Below are positions 53,205-63,445 of a DNA stretch of 64,000 nucleotides, in pieces. A program made the position numbers and the translations under genes. The stretch's first letter is position 1. Every line of letters starts with the position of its first letter. The stretch spans positions 3,122,001-3,186,000 of the forward strand of contig NZ_CP117516.1 in the NCBI RefSeq assembly GCF_028621955.1. Reading direction: 5' to 3'. The notes beneath the pieces are model-generated. The model searched no databases. It was given only the letters and a program-made list of their open reading frames with translations, and had not been told where the DNA came from. The stretch is from Erythrobacter sp. BLCC-B19 (GTDB lineage: Bacteria; Pseudomonadota; Alphaproteobacteria; Sphingomonadales; Sphingomonadaceae).

Positions 53205-54590
53205 GTGTCCGACGACGACCAGACCCCCGAATTCGCCGACCGCAAGGAAGACCGCGCCCGCCAGCGCGCGGTGCCGTCGGGGCGCGTTGCACGGCTGGGC
53301 ACCTTCGGGCGCTTGGTCGGCGGCGTTGCCGGCGGCATGGTGGCCGAAGGCGCGCGCCGGCTGGCGAGCGGCGAAGGCATTTCGGCGCGCGACCTCATCC
53401 TCACCCCCGGCAATGTCCAGCGCATGACCGACCGGCTATCGCACCTGCGCGGCGCGGCGATGAAGATGGGGCAGATGATCAGCCTCGATGCGGGCGATTT
53501 CCTGCCAGAGGAACTGTCGAAGATCCTCGCCACTTTGCGCGATCAGGCCAATTTCATGCCGACCCGTCAGCTCGATCAGGTGCTGAAAGCCGAATGGGGG
53601 CCGGACTGGCGCAAGCAGTTCCGCTGGTTCAACCCCCGCCCGATCGCCGCCGCCAGCATCGGCCAGGTGCACAAGGCGCTGACCCGCGACGGCGAGGAAC
53701 TGGCGATCAAGGTGCAATATCCCGGCGTCGCCAAGTCGATCGATTCGGACGTCGACAACGTGATGACGCTCCTGAAGGTCGCCGGTTTTGCGCCTCCCGA
53801 ACTCGAGATGGACAAGCTGATGGCAGCGGCCAAGCAGCAGCTCCACGAAGAGGCTGACTATGAACGCGAAGGCCGGCAGATGGCGCTCTATCGCGAACAG
53901 CTGGCGGGCGTGCCGGGGTTTGTGGTTCCGCGCCTCCACGAAGGCCTGACGCGCGGTTCGATCCTGGCGATGAGCTTCGAGGAGGGGGTCAGCATCGAGG
54001 AACTCGGCAACGAAAGTCCCGAGCGCCGCGACGAAGTCTTCGCGCGGCTGATCCGGCTGGTGGCGCGCGAATTGTTCGACTTCGGGGTGATGCAGACCGA
54101 CCCAAACTTCGCCAATTTCCGCTACCGGCGCGAGACCGGCGAGATCGTGCTGCTCGATTTCGGCGCGTGCCGTCCGGTCGATCCGGCGGTGGCGAACGGC
54201 TACCGCAAGATGCTGCTGGCGGGTCTTGAGGGCAAGGCCGAGGACGTGCTCAAGGCCACGATCGAGGCCGGGTTCATGATGCCGATCGTCGCCGAAAAGC
54301 ACCCCGAGCGGGTGAACCGGATGATCGATATCGTCATCAACGAAATGCGCGAGGATGCCCCGTTCGATTTCGGCGACCGCGCCTTCATCCCGCTCTTGCG
54401 CGACGAAGGCTGGGCGATCGCGCAGGACAAGGACACCTGGGCCTTTCCGCCGATCGAGACGCTGTTCGTGCAGCGCAAGGTCAGCGGCACAGCGCTGCTG
54501 GGCGCGCGGCTGAAGGCAAAGGTCAATATCCGGCGGATCACCGAAGAGGTTCTGGCAAGCACCGCGCCGATGCCGGTTCGCGCAGCCTAG
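53205..54590 (+). CDS. ABC1/UbiB-family atypical kinase
   Basis: A 461-residue member of the ADCK/UbiB protein-kinase-like family, often tied to ubiquinone synthesis. The KxGQ helix reads RGAAMKMGQMISLDAGDFLP, the A-rich loop AAASIGQVHKA, the nucleotide Lys AIKVQYPGV, and the metal site QTDPNFANF and VLLDFGACR. It lacks the C-terminal membrane helices of E. coli UbiB. The start is taken as GTG 53205; the frame is open much further upstream but overlaps the SDR gene. It is the next gene on the same strand after the SDR. Confidence 0.9.
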   Translation: MSDDDQTPEFADRKEDRARQRAVPSGRVARLGTFGRLVGGVAGGMVAEGARRLASGEGISARDLILTPGNVQRMTDRLSHLRGAAMKMGQMISLDAGDFLPEELSKILATLRDQANFMPTRQLDQVLKAEWGPDWRKQFRWFNPRPIAAASIGQVHKALTRDGEELAIKVQYPGVAKSIDSDVDNVMTLLKVAGFAPPELEMDKLMAAAKQQLHEEADYEREGRQMALYREQLAGVPGFVVPRLHEGLTRGSILAMSFEEGVSIEELGNESPERRDEVFARLIRLVARELFDFGVMQTDPNFANFRYRRETGEIVLLDFGACRPVDPAVANGYRKMLLAGLEGKAEDVLKATIEAGFMMPIVAEKHPERVNRMIDIVINEMREDAPFDFGDRAFIPLLRDEGWAIAQDKDTWAFPPIETLFVQRKVSGTALLGARLKAKVNIRRITEEVLASTAPMPVRAA

Positions 54591-54738
54591 CTTGTGCCGC
54601 CGTTGTCGCTTGCAGCACGCACGTTAACGCCGTTAGTCGCTTTGTTAACCTGCCCTGACGCGTAAATGTGATTTCTTTCACCTAAAACCAACGAGATAGC
54701 CTGTGGACAGGCTTGCAAAGTTGTAATACGGCGCACGG

Positions 54739-55239
54739 ATGCACGGGGGGATCGATCACCGATTTAGTGTGCTGTTTGTGTGCCTTGGCAACATTTGCCG
54801 GTCACCAATGGCTGAAGGAGCGTTTCGCGCTGTAGCGCAGGAACGCGGCTTGGCGTGCCTGGTCGATTCAGCGGGAACTGCGTCCTACCACGTTGGGCAA
54901 CAACCCGATCCGCGCGCCATCGGGGTGGCGAGCCGTCAGGGCATCGACATCGCAACGCAGGCGGCCCGGCAAGTCGAACGGGACGATTTCTATCGCTTCA
55001 GCCACATCATCGCGATGGACCGCGCCAATCTCGAAGCTCTGCGTGGAAAGGCGCCGCGCGATGGGACGGCGCGGCTTGCCATGCTGCTTGATGCCGTCGA
55101 GGGCCGCAGGGGCGAGCCTGTGGCTGATCCCTATTATGGCGACCTGGCTGCATTCGAAACCGCATGGAGCATCATCAACCTTGGCGCCAATGCCTGGGTC
55201 GACAAGCTGCTGCGTGAAGGCACCCGGCAAACCGTCTGA
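54739..55239 (+). CDS. Low-molecular-weight protein tyrosine phosphatase
   Basis: A 166-residue cytoplasmic phosphatase. The P-loop is VCLGNICRSPMAEG (C-x5-R-S) and the general-acid loop is VADPYYGD. In many bacteria such enzymes reverse tyrosine phosphorylation on exopolysaccharide kinases, but no kinase gene is adjacent here. A 148-bp gap with AT-rich patches separates it from the ABC1 kinase gene. It converges with recG. Confidence 0.94.
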   Translation: MHGGIDHRFSVLFVCLGNICRSPMAEGAFRAVAQERGLACLVDSAGTASYHVGQQPDPRAIGVASRQGIDIATQAARQVERDDFYRFSHIIAMDRANLEALRGKAPRDGTARLAMLLDAVEGRRGEPVADPYYGDLAAFETAWSIINLGANAWVDKLLREGTRQTV

Positions 55240-55259
55240 CCCCGAAGTCATCAGACAGG

Positions 55260-57335
55260 CTATCCGCCGCGTAGCAGCTGCACACCCCAGTCGCGTTCGA
55301 ACAGGTAGAGCAATATCCGCGCCGCCTCACCGCGCGGGCTGGTGAGCCCACCATCGCGCTCCATCAGCAGGCGTGCATCGCCATGCGCCACCGGCAGCAA
55401 GCGCTGAGTCTGTTCCAGATCAGCCACCCGGAACCCCGCCTCGCCCGATTGCCGGGTGCCGAGCAATTCGCCCCCGCCGCGCAATTCGAGATCTTCCTCG
55501 GCGATCCGGAACCCATCCTGCGTCTCGCGCATGAGGGCAAGCCGCGCGCGGCCCGTCTCGGACAGTTGAGCCGAGCGCAGCAGCAGGCAGGTTGATTTCT
55601 CCGCCCCGCGCCCCACCCGGCCGCGCAGCTGGTGCAGTTGTGCAAGGCCGAAACGCTCGGCCTGCTCGATCACCATAAGCGTTGCCGACGGCACATCGAC
55701 ACCCACCTCGATCACCGTGGTCGCCACCAGCAACCGCGCCTCGCCAGTGGCAAAACGCTCCATTGCCGCGTCCTTGACCTCGGGGCGAAGCTGGCCGTGA
55801 ACCAGCACGACGGCATCGCCGAAACGCTCCCGCAAAGCCGCAAACCGCGCTTCGGCAGCGGCAATGTCGGCAAGATCGGGCGCGCCGTCGATCTCGCGCA
55901 CCATCGGGCACACCCAATAGGCCTGCTGTCCGCTCGCGATGTGCCGTGCCAGTCCGTCCACCACCTCGCTCAGCCGCTCCATCGCCACCACGCGGGTGTC
56001 GATCGCCTGCCGCCCGGGCGGCAGTTCATCGAGGCGGCTCACGTCCATCTCGCCATATTGCGCCAGCGTCAGCGAGCGCGGGATCGGGGTTGCCGTCATG
56101 GCGAGAGTATGCGGCGCGCGCCGCCCCTTGGCGGCCAGCGCCAACCGCTGCGCCACGCCGAAGCGGTGCTGCTCATCAATCACCACAAGCCCCAGATCGC
56201 GGTAATTGACCGTGTCCTGAAAGATCGCATGGGTGCCGACCAGCAGCTGGATCGAGCCATCGAGCAATCCCATCAGGATCGACTCGCGCTCGCGCCCCTT
56301 GGCGCGGCCCGTCAGCAGCGCGATCTCGACCCCCGTCGGCCCGAGCATCTTGCGCAGTGTCTCGAAATGCTGGCGGGCGAGGATTTCGGTAGGGGCCAGA
56401 AGCGCCGCCTGCTTGCCTGCCTCAACCGCGATCAGCATGGCGTTCAAGGCCACCACGGTCTTGCCCGCACCGACATCGCCTTGCAGCAATCGCAGCATCG
56501 GCGCCTCCTGCGCCATGTCGCCCGCGATCTCGGCGATGGAGCGGGTCTGCGCGCCGGTCAGGCCAAAGGGCAGTTGCAGCCGCGCCCTCAGCCCACCGTC
56601 GCCCACCAATGCCTGCCCGCGCCTGCGCCGCCCATCGGCTTTCACCAGCAGCAGAGCGAGACTGTTGGCGAGCAATTCGTCATAGGCGAGCCGATCGCGC
56701 GCCTTGGCATCGGTGGTCTCATGCGCCAGCTTCAGCGCCTCGCGCCAGGTCGGCCATCCGGAACGCGCCAGCTGACCGGGTTCGATCCATTCGGGAAGAT
56801 CGGGCAGCCGCGCCAAGGCCTGAGCTACGAAATCGGCAACCCGGGGCTGCACCAGGCCTTCGGACAGGCGGTAGACCGGTTCGGATAGCCGCGCCATGTG
56901 CGCTGCGCTTTCCGCCTCGATGTGGTCGGGATGGACGATCTGGAGCATATCGCCATAGCGGTCGAGACGGCCGGCCACCCAGCGCGTCTCACCCTCCGGC
57001 ACGAGCTTCTTGGCGGAATAGGCTGCCTTGCCGAACCAGTTCAATGAACAGACATTGCCCGCCGCATCCTGCGCCAGCACGCGATACGGCCCGCGGCTCC
57101 CGGCCCGGGGGGCGCGATGTTCGATCGCGGTCAGTGCGATGATGACCTGCTCGCCCTCGCTCGCTTCATCTAAATTGGCCACCGCCCGGCGGCTGACAAA
57201 GCGTTCGGGCAGGTGATAGGCCACATCCTTGACCCGCGCGAGGCCGAGCTTCTCGAGCGGCTTCATCAGCTTTGGGCCAACGCCGCCTAGCGTGGTGACT
57301 TCGGCAAACAGCGGATTGAGAGCCTCGGGGCGCAT
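55260..57335 (-). CDS. recG: ATP-dependent DNA helicase RecG
   Basis: A 691-residue superfamily 2 helicase that reverses stalled forks and processes Holliday junctions. The N-terminal wedge (LGGVGPKLMKPLEKLGLARVKDVAYHLPERF) comes first, then Walker A LLQGDVGAGKTVVALNAM, DEQH box VVIDEQHRFGV, motif III TATPIPRSL, the TRG region and motif [16 protein letters not shown] 57335 begins the conserved part; an upstream open frame has no similarity. It is divergent from sdhE. Confidence 0.97.
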   Translation of the reverse strand: MRPEALNPLFAEVTTLGGVGPKLMKPLEKLGLARVKDVAYHLPERFVSRRAVANLDEASEGEQVIIALTAIEHRAPRAGSRGPYRVLAQDAAGNVCSLNWFGKAAYSAKKLVPEGETRWVAGRLDRYGDMLQIVHPDHIEAESAAHMARLSEPVYRLSEGLVQPRVADFVAQALARLPDLPEWIEPGQLARSGWPTWREALKLAHETTDAKARDRLAYDELLANSLALLLVKADGRRRRGQALVGDGGLRARLQLPFGLTGAQTRSIAEIAGDMAQEAPMLRLLQGDVGAGKTVVALNAMLIAVEAGKQAALLAPTEILARQHFETLRKMLGPTGVEIALLTGRAKGRERESILMGLLDGSIQLLVGTHAIFQDTVNYRDLGLVVIDEQHRFGVAQRLALAAKGRRAPHTLAMTATPIPRSLTLAQYGEMDVSRLDELPPGRQAIDTRVVAMERLSEVVDGLARHIASGQQAYWVCPMVREIDGAPDLADIAAAEARFAALRERFGDAVVLVHGQLRPEVKDAAMERFATGEARLLVATTVIEVGVDVPSATLMVIEQAERFGLAQLHQLRGRVGRGAEKSTCLLLRSAQLSETGRARLALMRETQDGFRIAEEDLELRGGGELLGTRQSGEAGFRVADLEQTQRLLPVAHGDARLLMERDGGLTSPRGEAARILLYLFERDWGVQLLRGG

Positions 57336-57407
57336 GATGCACTCGCTAACATCTGACTTGCGTCTTTGCGAGTTGAAGGCGCCGGAACCTGTGGCTAGAC
57401 CACCGCA

Positions 57408-57686
57408 ATGACCGATGCCCCATCCTTCGAACAACGCCTCGCCCGCGCCAAATTCCGGAGCTGGCACCGCGGCACGCGCGAGGCCGATTACATGATTGGC
57501 GGCTTTTACGACCGCTACCATGCCCAGTGGGGCGAGGCCGAACTGGCGTGGTTCGAGGCGCTGCTCGACGAGGATGATGTCGACGTGATGGCCTGGGCCT
57601 TGGGCTCGCAAAACCCGCCCGAGCACCTTGCAGGCGACCTGCTGGCGGCGATGCAGAAGCTCGATTACGTCGACATTCCGCGCTGA
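57408..57686 (+). CDS. sdhE: Succinate dehydrogenase assembly factor 2 (SdhE/FAD-linking)
   Basis: A 92-residue five-helix protein promoting covalent FAD attachment to succinate dehydrogenase. The signature RGTREADYMIGGFYD matches the RGxxE motif, with the helix LAWFEALLDEDDVDVMAWALG. ATG 57408 is 72 bases from the divergent recG start. sdh genes are not in the window. Confidence 0.94.
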   Translation: MTDAPSFEQRLARAKFRSWHRGTREADYMIGGFYDRYHAQWGEAELAWFEALLDEDDVDVMAWALGSQNPPEHLAGDLLAAMQKLDYVDIPR

Positions 57687-57846
57687 GCAGCGACCTGTTC
57701 GACAACTGCGCCGCGCACGTTTAAGGCCCGGAACAAATCGCGCGTCCCTGCGGTTTGCCGTAGGCGCATTATCTCCCTGTGTGACCCCCTGCTCGATGCG
57801 AGTTGGGGGCGTATCTGCTTTGCTCCGTTCCTGTTGAAGTGATCCC

Positions 57847-60800
57847 ATGCCCGATCTCAACCGCATCCTTTCAGCGCGCGATCCGCTGACCCTCGCCTCT
57901 CTGCCGCGCGGGGGCGTGCCGCTGGTGCTGGCCGATCTCGCGCGCGCCGCGAAACGCCGCGCGGTGTTCATCGCGCCCGACGATGCGGCCATGCGGGCAG
58001 CGGCCGATGCGGCGCGTTTCTTTGCGCCCGAGGTCGAAGTGGTGACTTTCCCGGCGTGGGACTGCCTTCCCTATGACCGCGCCAGCCCCGCTCTCTCGAT
58101 CAGTGCCGAACGGCTGGCAGCGCTCCACAAGCTTCAGCAACCGGGCGCCGCGCAGCAATTGCTGGTGACTACGGTCAATGCGGTGCTCCAGCGCGTGCTT
58201 ACCCCATTCCGGGTGCGAGAAAGCGTACGCGAGTTCCGCGTCGGCACGCAGATCGGGCACGAAAGCCTCGCCGCGCTGCTGACCCGGCAGGGCTACAGCC
58301 GCACGGACACGGTGATCGACCACGGCGAGTTCGCTGTGCGCGGGTCGATTGTCGACATCTTTCCCTCGTCACTGGAAAGCGGCCTCAGGCTCGATTTCTT
58401 CGGAGACGAACTGGAGAGCCTGCGGCTGTTTGATCCCGCCACGCAGCGGACCGTGGAACGGATCGACAGCCACCTGCTGCTCCCCGCTTCCGAAGCCCTG
58501 CTGGATGAGGACAGCATCAAGCGGTTCCGCAGCCGCTACCGCGAGCTTTTCGGGGCCAACGCGACGCAGGATCCGCTTTACGAGGCGGTGTCCGATGGGC
58601 GCAGGCTGGCGGGGATGGAGCACTGGCTGCCGCTGTTCGAAACCAGGCTCGCCACCCTTTTCGATCATCTCGGCAAGGATGACGTGGTGGTGATCGACCA
58701 GAGCGCGCTTGGCGCGGCCGAAGAGCGCCTTACCGACATCGCCGATTACCATGAACAGCGCGGGCGGACGGCGGTGGAGAAGAAGGGCAGCTATCGCCCG
58801 CTCGCCCCCGATGCGCTCTATCTTACGCGGGACGAACTCGACGCGGCGCTCGCCAGCCAGCCCGCCCACCGGGCCAGTGGCTTTGCATCGGATGCCAGCG
58901 GCAATGTGATCGATTTCGGCTTCCGCTCAGCCCGCGACTTTGCGCCCGAACGTGGCCGGGGCGAGAACGTCTACGAAGCGGCCGCCACGCATCTGGTTGG
59001 CGTGTCGAAGGCAGGCCGCAAGTCGGTTGTCGCCACCTATTCGACCGGCAGTGCGCGGCGCATTGCGGCAATTCTGGATGAGGCAGGCGCGCCCACGGCG
59101 CTGGCCGAGACGTGGCAGCAGGCCTTGGGACTGGCGGCCAAGTCGAAGACCGCAGTGGTCGTCCTGCCGCTCGAAACCGGGTTCGCATCTGACACGCTGG
59201 AATTGCTGACCGAGGCCGACATCCTCGGCGACAGGCTGGTGCGGCGCAAGAAGAAGCGCAAGGATTCCGACGCTTTCCTCGCTGAACTTCAGGCGCTGTC
59301 GCAGGGCGATCTGGTGGTTCACATCGAACACGGGATCGGCCGCTATCTGGGGCTTGAGGCGATCCCGGTGGGCAAGAGCAAGCATGATTGCGTCGCGCTG
59401 GAATATGCGGGCGGGGACAAGCTCTTCATTCCTGTTGAGAATATCGACGTCCTCACCCGTTATGGTTCATCCGATCAGGTCGTTGCCCTCGACAAGCTGG
59501 GCGGCGAGGCATGGCAGCGCCGCCGGGCGAAGCTCAAGGAGCGCATCACCGCCATCGCCGGCGAGCTGATGCAGGTCGCCGCCGCGCGCGCCTTGCGTCA
59601 GGCGCCCGCCTTGCCCGCCGATCCTGCCACGCTCGGCCAGTTCACCGACCGCTTCCCCTGGAGCGAGACCGAGGATCAGGAACGCGCCATCGCCGACGTT
59701 CTGTCCGATCTCGAAAGCGGTCGCCCGATGGATCGGCTGGTGTGCGGCGATGTCGGCTTCGGCAAGACCGAGGTCGCCCTGCGCGCGGCCTTCGTTGCTG
59801 CCATGAACGGCCAGCAGGTCGCGATTGTTGCCCCCACCACGCTGCTCGCCCGTCAGCATTATCAGAACTTCGCCGACCGCTTTGCCGGGTTCCCGTTGCA
59901 CGTCGGGCGCCTCTCGCGGCTCGTGTCGTCCAAAGAAGCCGCCGAGACCCGCGAGGGATTGGAGAGCGGCCAGATCGACCTTGTCGTGGGCACCCACGCG
60001 ATCCTTTCGAAGTCCACCAAGTTCAAGAACCTCGGCCTCGTGATTGTCGATGAAGAACAGCGCTTTGGCGTGACCCACAAGGAACGCTTGAAGCAGCTGC
60101 GCGCCGACGTTCACGTCCTCACCCTCACCGCGACCCCGATCCCGCGCACATTGCAGATGGCGATGAGCGGCCTGCGCGAGCTTTCCACCATCCAGACCCC
60201 GCCGGTCGACCGCCTCGCGGTGCGCACCTATGTGATGGAGTGGGACGACATGGTGATCCGCGAGGCGCTCCTGCGGGAACACCACCGCGGCGGGCAGAGC
60301 TTCATCGTCGTGCCGCGCATTTCGGACATGGCCGATATCGAGGAATGGCTGCGCGAGCACGCCCCTGAAATCAAATCGGTGTCCGCCCACGGCCAGATGT
60401 CCGCGCAGGAGGTGGAAGAGCGGATGGGCGCGTTCTATGACCGCAAGTATGACGTCCTGCTCTCGACCACCATCGTCGAAAGCGGATTGGACATTCCCAG
60501 CGCCAACACCATCATCATCCACCGCGCCGACCGCTTCGGCCTCGCTCAGCTCTACCAGCTGCGCGGCCGTGTCGGGCGGGCGAAGCTGCGCGCCTATGCC
60601 TATCTCACCCACGAGGCGGGCGTGGCCCTGTCGGAAGTCGCGCAAAAGCGGCTGAAGGTGCTCGGCGATCTCGACAGCCTCGGCGCGGGCTTCCAGCTCG
60701 CCAGCCACGATCTTGATATTCGCGGCGCAGGCAACCTCTTGGGCGACGAACAATCGGGCCATATCCGCGAAGTCGGCTTCGAACTCTACCAGGCGATGCT

Positions 60801-61347
60801 GGAAGAGGCGATCCTTGCCGCCAAGGCGGGCGACATGGGCCTCGAACGTCCGCGCGACAAGCTGACCCCGCAGATCACGGTCGATGCGCCGATCATGATC
60901 CCTGAAGACTACGTCCCCGATCTCGCCGTGCGCATGGCGCTCTATCGCCGCCTCAACCAGGCCGAAGGGCAGCACGAGATCGAGAGCCTTGCCGCCGAAA
61001 TGATCGACCGTTTCGGCGATCTGCCGCAGCCGACCAAGAACCTCATCCGCCTGATCGAGATCAAGCATCAGGCGATCATCGCCAACATCGCCAAGATCGA
61101 CGTCGGCGCGCGCGGCACGCTGGTGGGCTTCCACAAGGACGATTTCCCCGATCCTGCGGGCCTCATCGCCTATGTCGCCCGCCTCAATGAAGGTGGCAAG
61201 GACACGGCAAAGCTGCGCCCCGACATGAAGCTGGTGATCAACCGCGCCTGGGGTGATCCACTGAGCCGCCTCAATGGCCTGTTCCAGCTGACCAAAGGCC
61301 TTTCAGGCATCGTCAGAAAAGCCGCCAAGGCAAAGAAGGCCGCCTGA
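57847..61347 (+). CDS. mfd: Transcription-repair coupling factor
   Basis: An 1166-residue helicase that displaces stalled RNA polymerase and recruits UvrA. The UvrB-like N-terminal domains ([31 protein letters not shown]) are followed by the RNA polymerase-interaction domain ([36 protein letters not shown]). Then come helicase motifs: [41 protein letters not shown], and the TRG region with [10 protein letters not shown]. The C-terminal regulatory domain is complete. The divergently arranged recG nearby shares the TRG motif. Confidence 0.98.
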   Translation: MPDLNRILSARDPLTLASLPRGGVPLVLADLARAAKRRAVFIAPDDAAMRAAADAARFFAPEVEVVTFPAWDCLPYDRASPALSISAERLAALHKLQQPGAAQQLLVTTVNAVLQRVLTPFRVRESVREFRVGTQIGHESLAALLTRQGYSRTDTVIDHGEFAVRGSIVDIFPSSLESGLRLDFFGDELESLRLFDPATQRTVERIDSHLLLPASEALLDEDSIKRFRSRYRELFGANATQDPLYEAVSDGRRLAGMEHWLPLFETRLATLFDHLGKDDVVVIDQSALGAAEERLTDIADYHEQRGRTAVEKKGSYRPLAPDALYLTRDELDAALASQPAHRASGFASDASGNVIDFGFRSARDFAPERGRGENVYEAAATHLVGVSKAGRKSVVATYSTGSARRIAAILDEAGAPTALAETWQQALGLAAKSKTAVVVLPLETGFASDTLELLTEADILGDRLVRRKKKRKDSDAFLAELQALSQGDLVVHIEHGIGRYLGLEAIPVGKSKHDCVALEYAGGDKLFIPVENIDVLTRYGSSDQVVALDKLGGEAWQRRRAKLKERITAIAGELMQVAAARALRQAPALPADPATLGQFTDRFPWSETEDQERAIADVLSDLESGRPMDRLVCGDVGFGKTEVALRAAFVAAMNGQQVAIVAPTTLLARQHYQNFADRFAGFPLHVGRLSRLVSSKEAAETREGLESGQIDLVVGTHAILSKSTKFKNLGLVIVDEEQRFGVTHKERLKQLRADVHVLTLTATPIPRTLQMAMSGLRELSTIQTPPVDRLAVRTYVMEWDDMVIREALLREHHRGGQSFIVVPRISDMADIEEWLREHAPEIKSVSAHGQMSAQEVEERMGAFYDRKYDVLLSTTIVESGLDIPSANTIIIHRADRFGLAQLYQLRGRVGRAKLRAYAYLTHEAGVALSEVAQKRLKVLGDLDSLGAGFQLASHDLDIRGAGNLLGDEQSGHIREVGFELYQAMLEEAILAAKAGDMGLERPRDKLTPQITVDAPIMIPEDYVPDLAVRMALYRRLNQAEGQHEIESLAAEMIDRFGDLPQPTKNLIRLIEIKHQAIIANIAKIDVGARGTLVGFHKDDFPDPAGLIAYVARLNEGGKDTAKLRPDMKLVINRAWGDPLSRLNGLFQLTKGLSGIVRKAAKAKKAA

Positions 61348-61386
61348 TTGCAGGCACCACGTCACCAGAACAAACGCGGATACCCG

Positions 61387-63438
61387 ATGTCAAAGCCCCT
61401 TTTCAGTCTCTCGGCCTGCACCCTTGCCCTCACCATCGCCGCACCGCTTGTGGCACAGGATGGCGAGCTGTCCGCAGACGAATGGGCAGTCGAGGACGAA
61501 CCTGCCGCCGACGAAATCATCGTCACCGGCCGCGGTCTCGATCCGGCGCTGTCGACCGGCATCTACGCCACCACCACGCTGGAGCGGGAGGTGATCGTCG
61601 CCAGCGCTTCGGGCCGGATCGAGGATGTGCTGCGCGGCGTGGCGGGCTTTCAGCAGTTCCGCCGCTCTGACAGCCGTTCATCCAACCCCTCGGCGCAAGG
61701 CGTGACCCTGCGCGCCCTGGGCGGCAATGCCACGAGCCGCGCGCTGGTGCTGCTCGACGGGGTGCCGCTCGCCGACCCGTTCTTCGGCTACATCCCGCTT
61801 TCGGCCATCGCTCCCGAAACGCTCGGCACGATCCGGGTCACGCGCGGCGGCGGCTCAGGCCCGTTCGGCGCGGGCGCGTTGGCGGGGACGATCGAGCTGG
61901 AGAGCGCCGAGCCCGGCGATGCCGCGGGCTTTCTCGGTAGTGCGGCGGTGAATGACCGGGGCGAGACCGAAGCGACTGGTGTGCTGACCCAGCGCCTGGG
62001 GCGAGGCTTTGCAGTGGCGAGCGGACGCTGGGACAGGGGGCAAGGCTTTTTCACGACGCCTGCCGATCAGCGCGTCCCGGCCACCGCCCGTGCCCGTTTC
62101 GACAGCTGGAACGCCGCCCTGCGCGCGGTCGCACCGCTCACCGACGTCATCGAAGTGCAGGCCCGCGTCGCCGCCTTCCGGGATGATCGAACCTTGCGGT
62201 TCGAAGGTGCCGATTCCTTCAGCCGCGGCGAGGAAGCCTCGATCCGTCTGGTCGGGCGCGGGGCGTGGCAGTTCGATGCGCTGGCCTATGTCCAGGCGCG
62301 CGATTTCGGCAATGTGGTGATCTCTTCGACCCGCTTTACCCCCACCCTCGACCAGCGTCGCACCCCTTCGACCGGGATCGGCGGCAAGTTCGAGCTGCGC
62401 CCGCCGCTGCTCGAAGGGCACGACATCCGCATTGGTGCCGACTACCGCCGCTCTGATGGCGAATTGCAGGAGGAAGCGCTGAACGCCGTTTCCGGTGCGA
62501 TCACCGAGCGCCGCCGCGCCGGGGGGACGACCGAGAATATCGGGATCTTCCTTGAGGACGACTGGCAGATCGGCCCGCTTACCATCAACGGCGGCCTGCG
62601 TGCTGATCGCTCGAGCATAACCGACGGCTTCTACCGCGCCGTCAACGCCAATGGCGCGCCGGTCAGCACGATCATCGCCGCCCCGCGCGCTGACTGGTCG
62701 CTCAATTGGCGTGCGGGCGCGCTGTTCTATGCCACCCGCAGGCTCGATCTGCGTGCGGCCGCCTACACCGGGCTGCGCCTGCCGACCCTCAACGAGCTCT
62801 ACCGACCCTTCGTGGTGTTTCCCGTTACCACCGAGGCCAATGCCAATCTGGTGAACGAACGGCTGCAAGGGTTCGAGATCGGGTTCGACTGGCAACCGGT
62901 CAACGAAATCGTCATCGCCGTCACGGCTTTCGACAACGAAGTCGAAAACGCGATTGCCAACGTCACCATTGGCCCCAACTTGCGTCGCCGCGCGAACTTG
63001 CCCGCAGTCAAGGCGCAAGGGATCGAGGGAAGCGTGGCAGCCAAGTTCGGCAAGGTCAGCATCGATGGCGCGCTGGCCTGGACCGATGCCGAGGTGCGCG
63101 GGTCGGGCGCTTCGCTCGCGCTGGATGGCAATCGCCCGGCGCAGACACCCGCGTTCGCCGCGAGCCTGACGCTCGGCTGGCAACCTGCCCCCGGTTGGCG
63201 CGTGTCGGGCACGCTGCGCCATGTCTCGGCGCAGTTCGAAGACGATCTCGAAACCGACCGGCTTGCTCCGGCAACCACACTCGATGCCTTTATCGCCGCG
63301 CCCTTGTGGGGCCGTATGTCGCTGATCGCACGCGCGGAAAACCTGACGGACGAAACGATCATCACCCGCAATCAGGGCGGCTCCATCGACCTCGGCGTGC
63401 CCCGCACCATCTGGCTGGGCGTGCGCTACGGCTTCTGA
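61387..63438 (+). CDS. TonB-dependent outer-membrane receptor downstream of mfd
   Basis: A 683-residue receptor: a signal peptide (KPLFSLSACTLALTIAAPLVAQ), a TonB-box-like DEIIVTGRG, a plug (EDVLRGVAGFQQFRRSDSRSSNP, ALVLLDGVPLADPFFG, ALAGTIELESAEP) and a beta-barrel ending in TIWLGVRYGF. ATG 61387 fits the signal peptide; a TTG directly after the mfd stop is an alternative. The plug is close to the cobalamin/siderophore class, but ligand cannot be read from sequence. It may be co-transcribed with mfd. Confidence 0.9.
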   Translation: MSKPLFSLSACTLALTIAAPLVAQDGELSADEWAVEDEPAADEIIVTGRGLDPALSTGIYATTTLEREVIVASASGRIEDVLRGVAGFQQFRRSDSRSSNPSAQGVTLRALGGNATSRALVLLDGVPLADPFFGYIPLSAIAPETLGTIRVTRGGGSGPFGAGALAGTIELESAEPGDAAGFLGSAAVNDRGETEATGVLTQRLGRGFAVASGRWDRGQGFFTTPADQRVPATARARFDSWNAALRAVAPLTDVIEVQARVAAFRDDRTLRFEGADSFSRGEEASIRLVGRGAWQFDALAYVQARDFGNVVISSTRFTPTLDQRRTPSTGIGGKFELRPPLLEGHDIRIGADYRRSDGELQEEALNAVSGAITERRRAGGTTENIGIFLEDDWQIGPLTINGGLRADRSSITDGFYRAVNANGAPVSTIIAAPRADWSLNWRAGALFYATRRLDLRAAAYTGLRLPTLNELYRPFVVFPVTTEANANLVNERLQGFEIGFDWQPVNEIVIAVTAFDNEVENAIANVTIGPNLRRRANLPAVKAQGIEGSVAAKFGKVSIDGALAWTDAEVRGSGASLALDGNRPAQTPAFAASLTLGWQPAPGWRVSGTLRHVSAQFEDDLETDRLAPATTLDAFIAAPLWGRMSLIARAENLTDETIITRNQGGSIDLGVPRTIWLGVRYGF

Positions 63439-63445
63439 GCGCTCT

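Noticed and set aside
55260..57992. Extended frame making recG more than 900 residues long
   Set aside because: The extra N-terminus overlaps sdhE on the opposite strand and shows no helicase similarity; the conserved start is ATG 57335.
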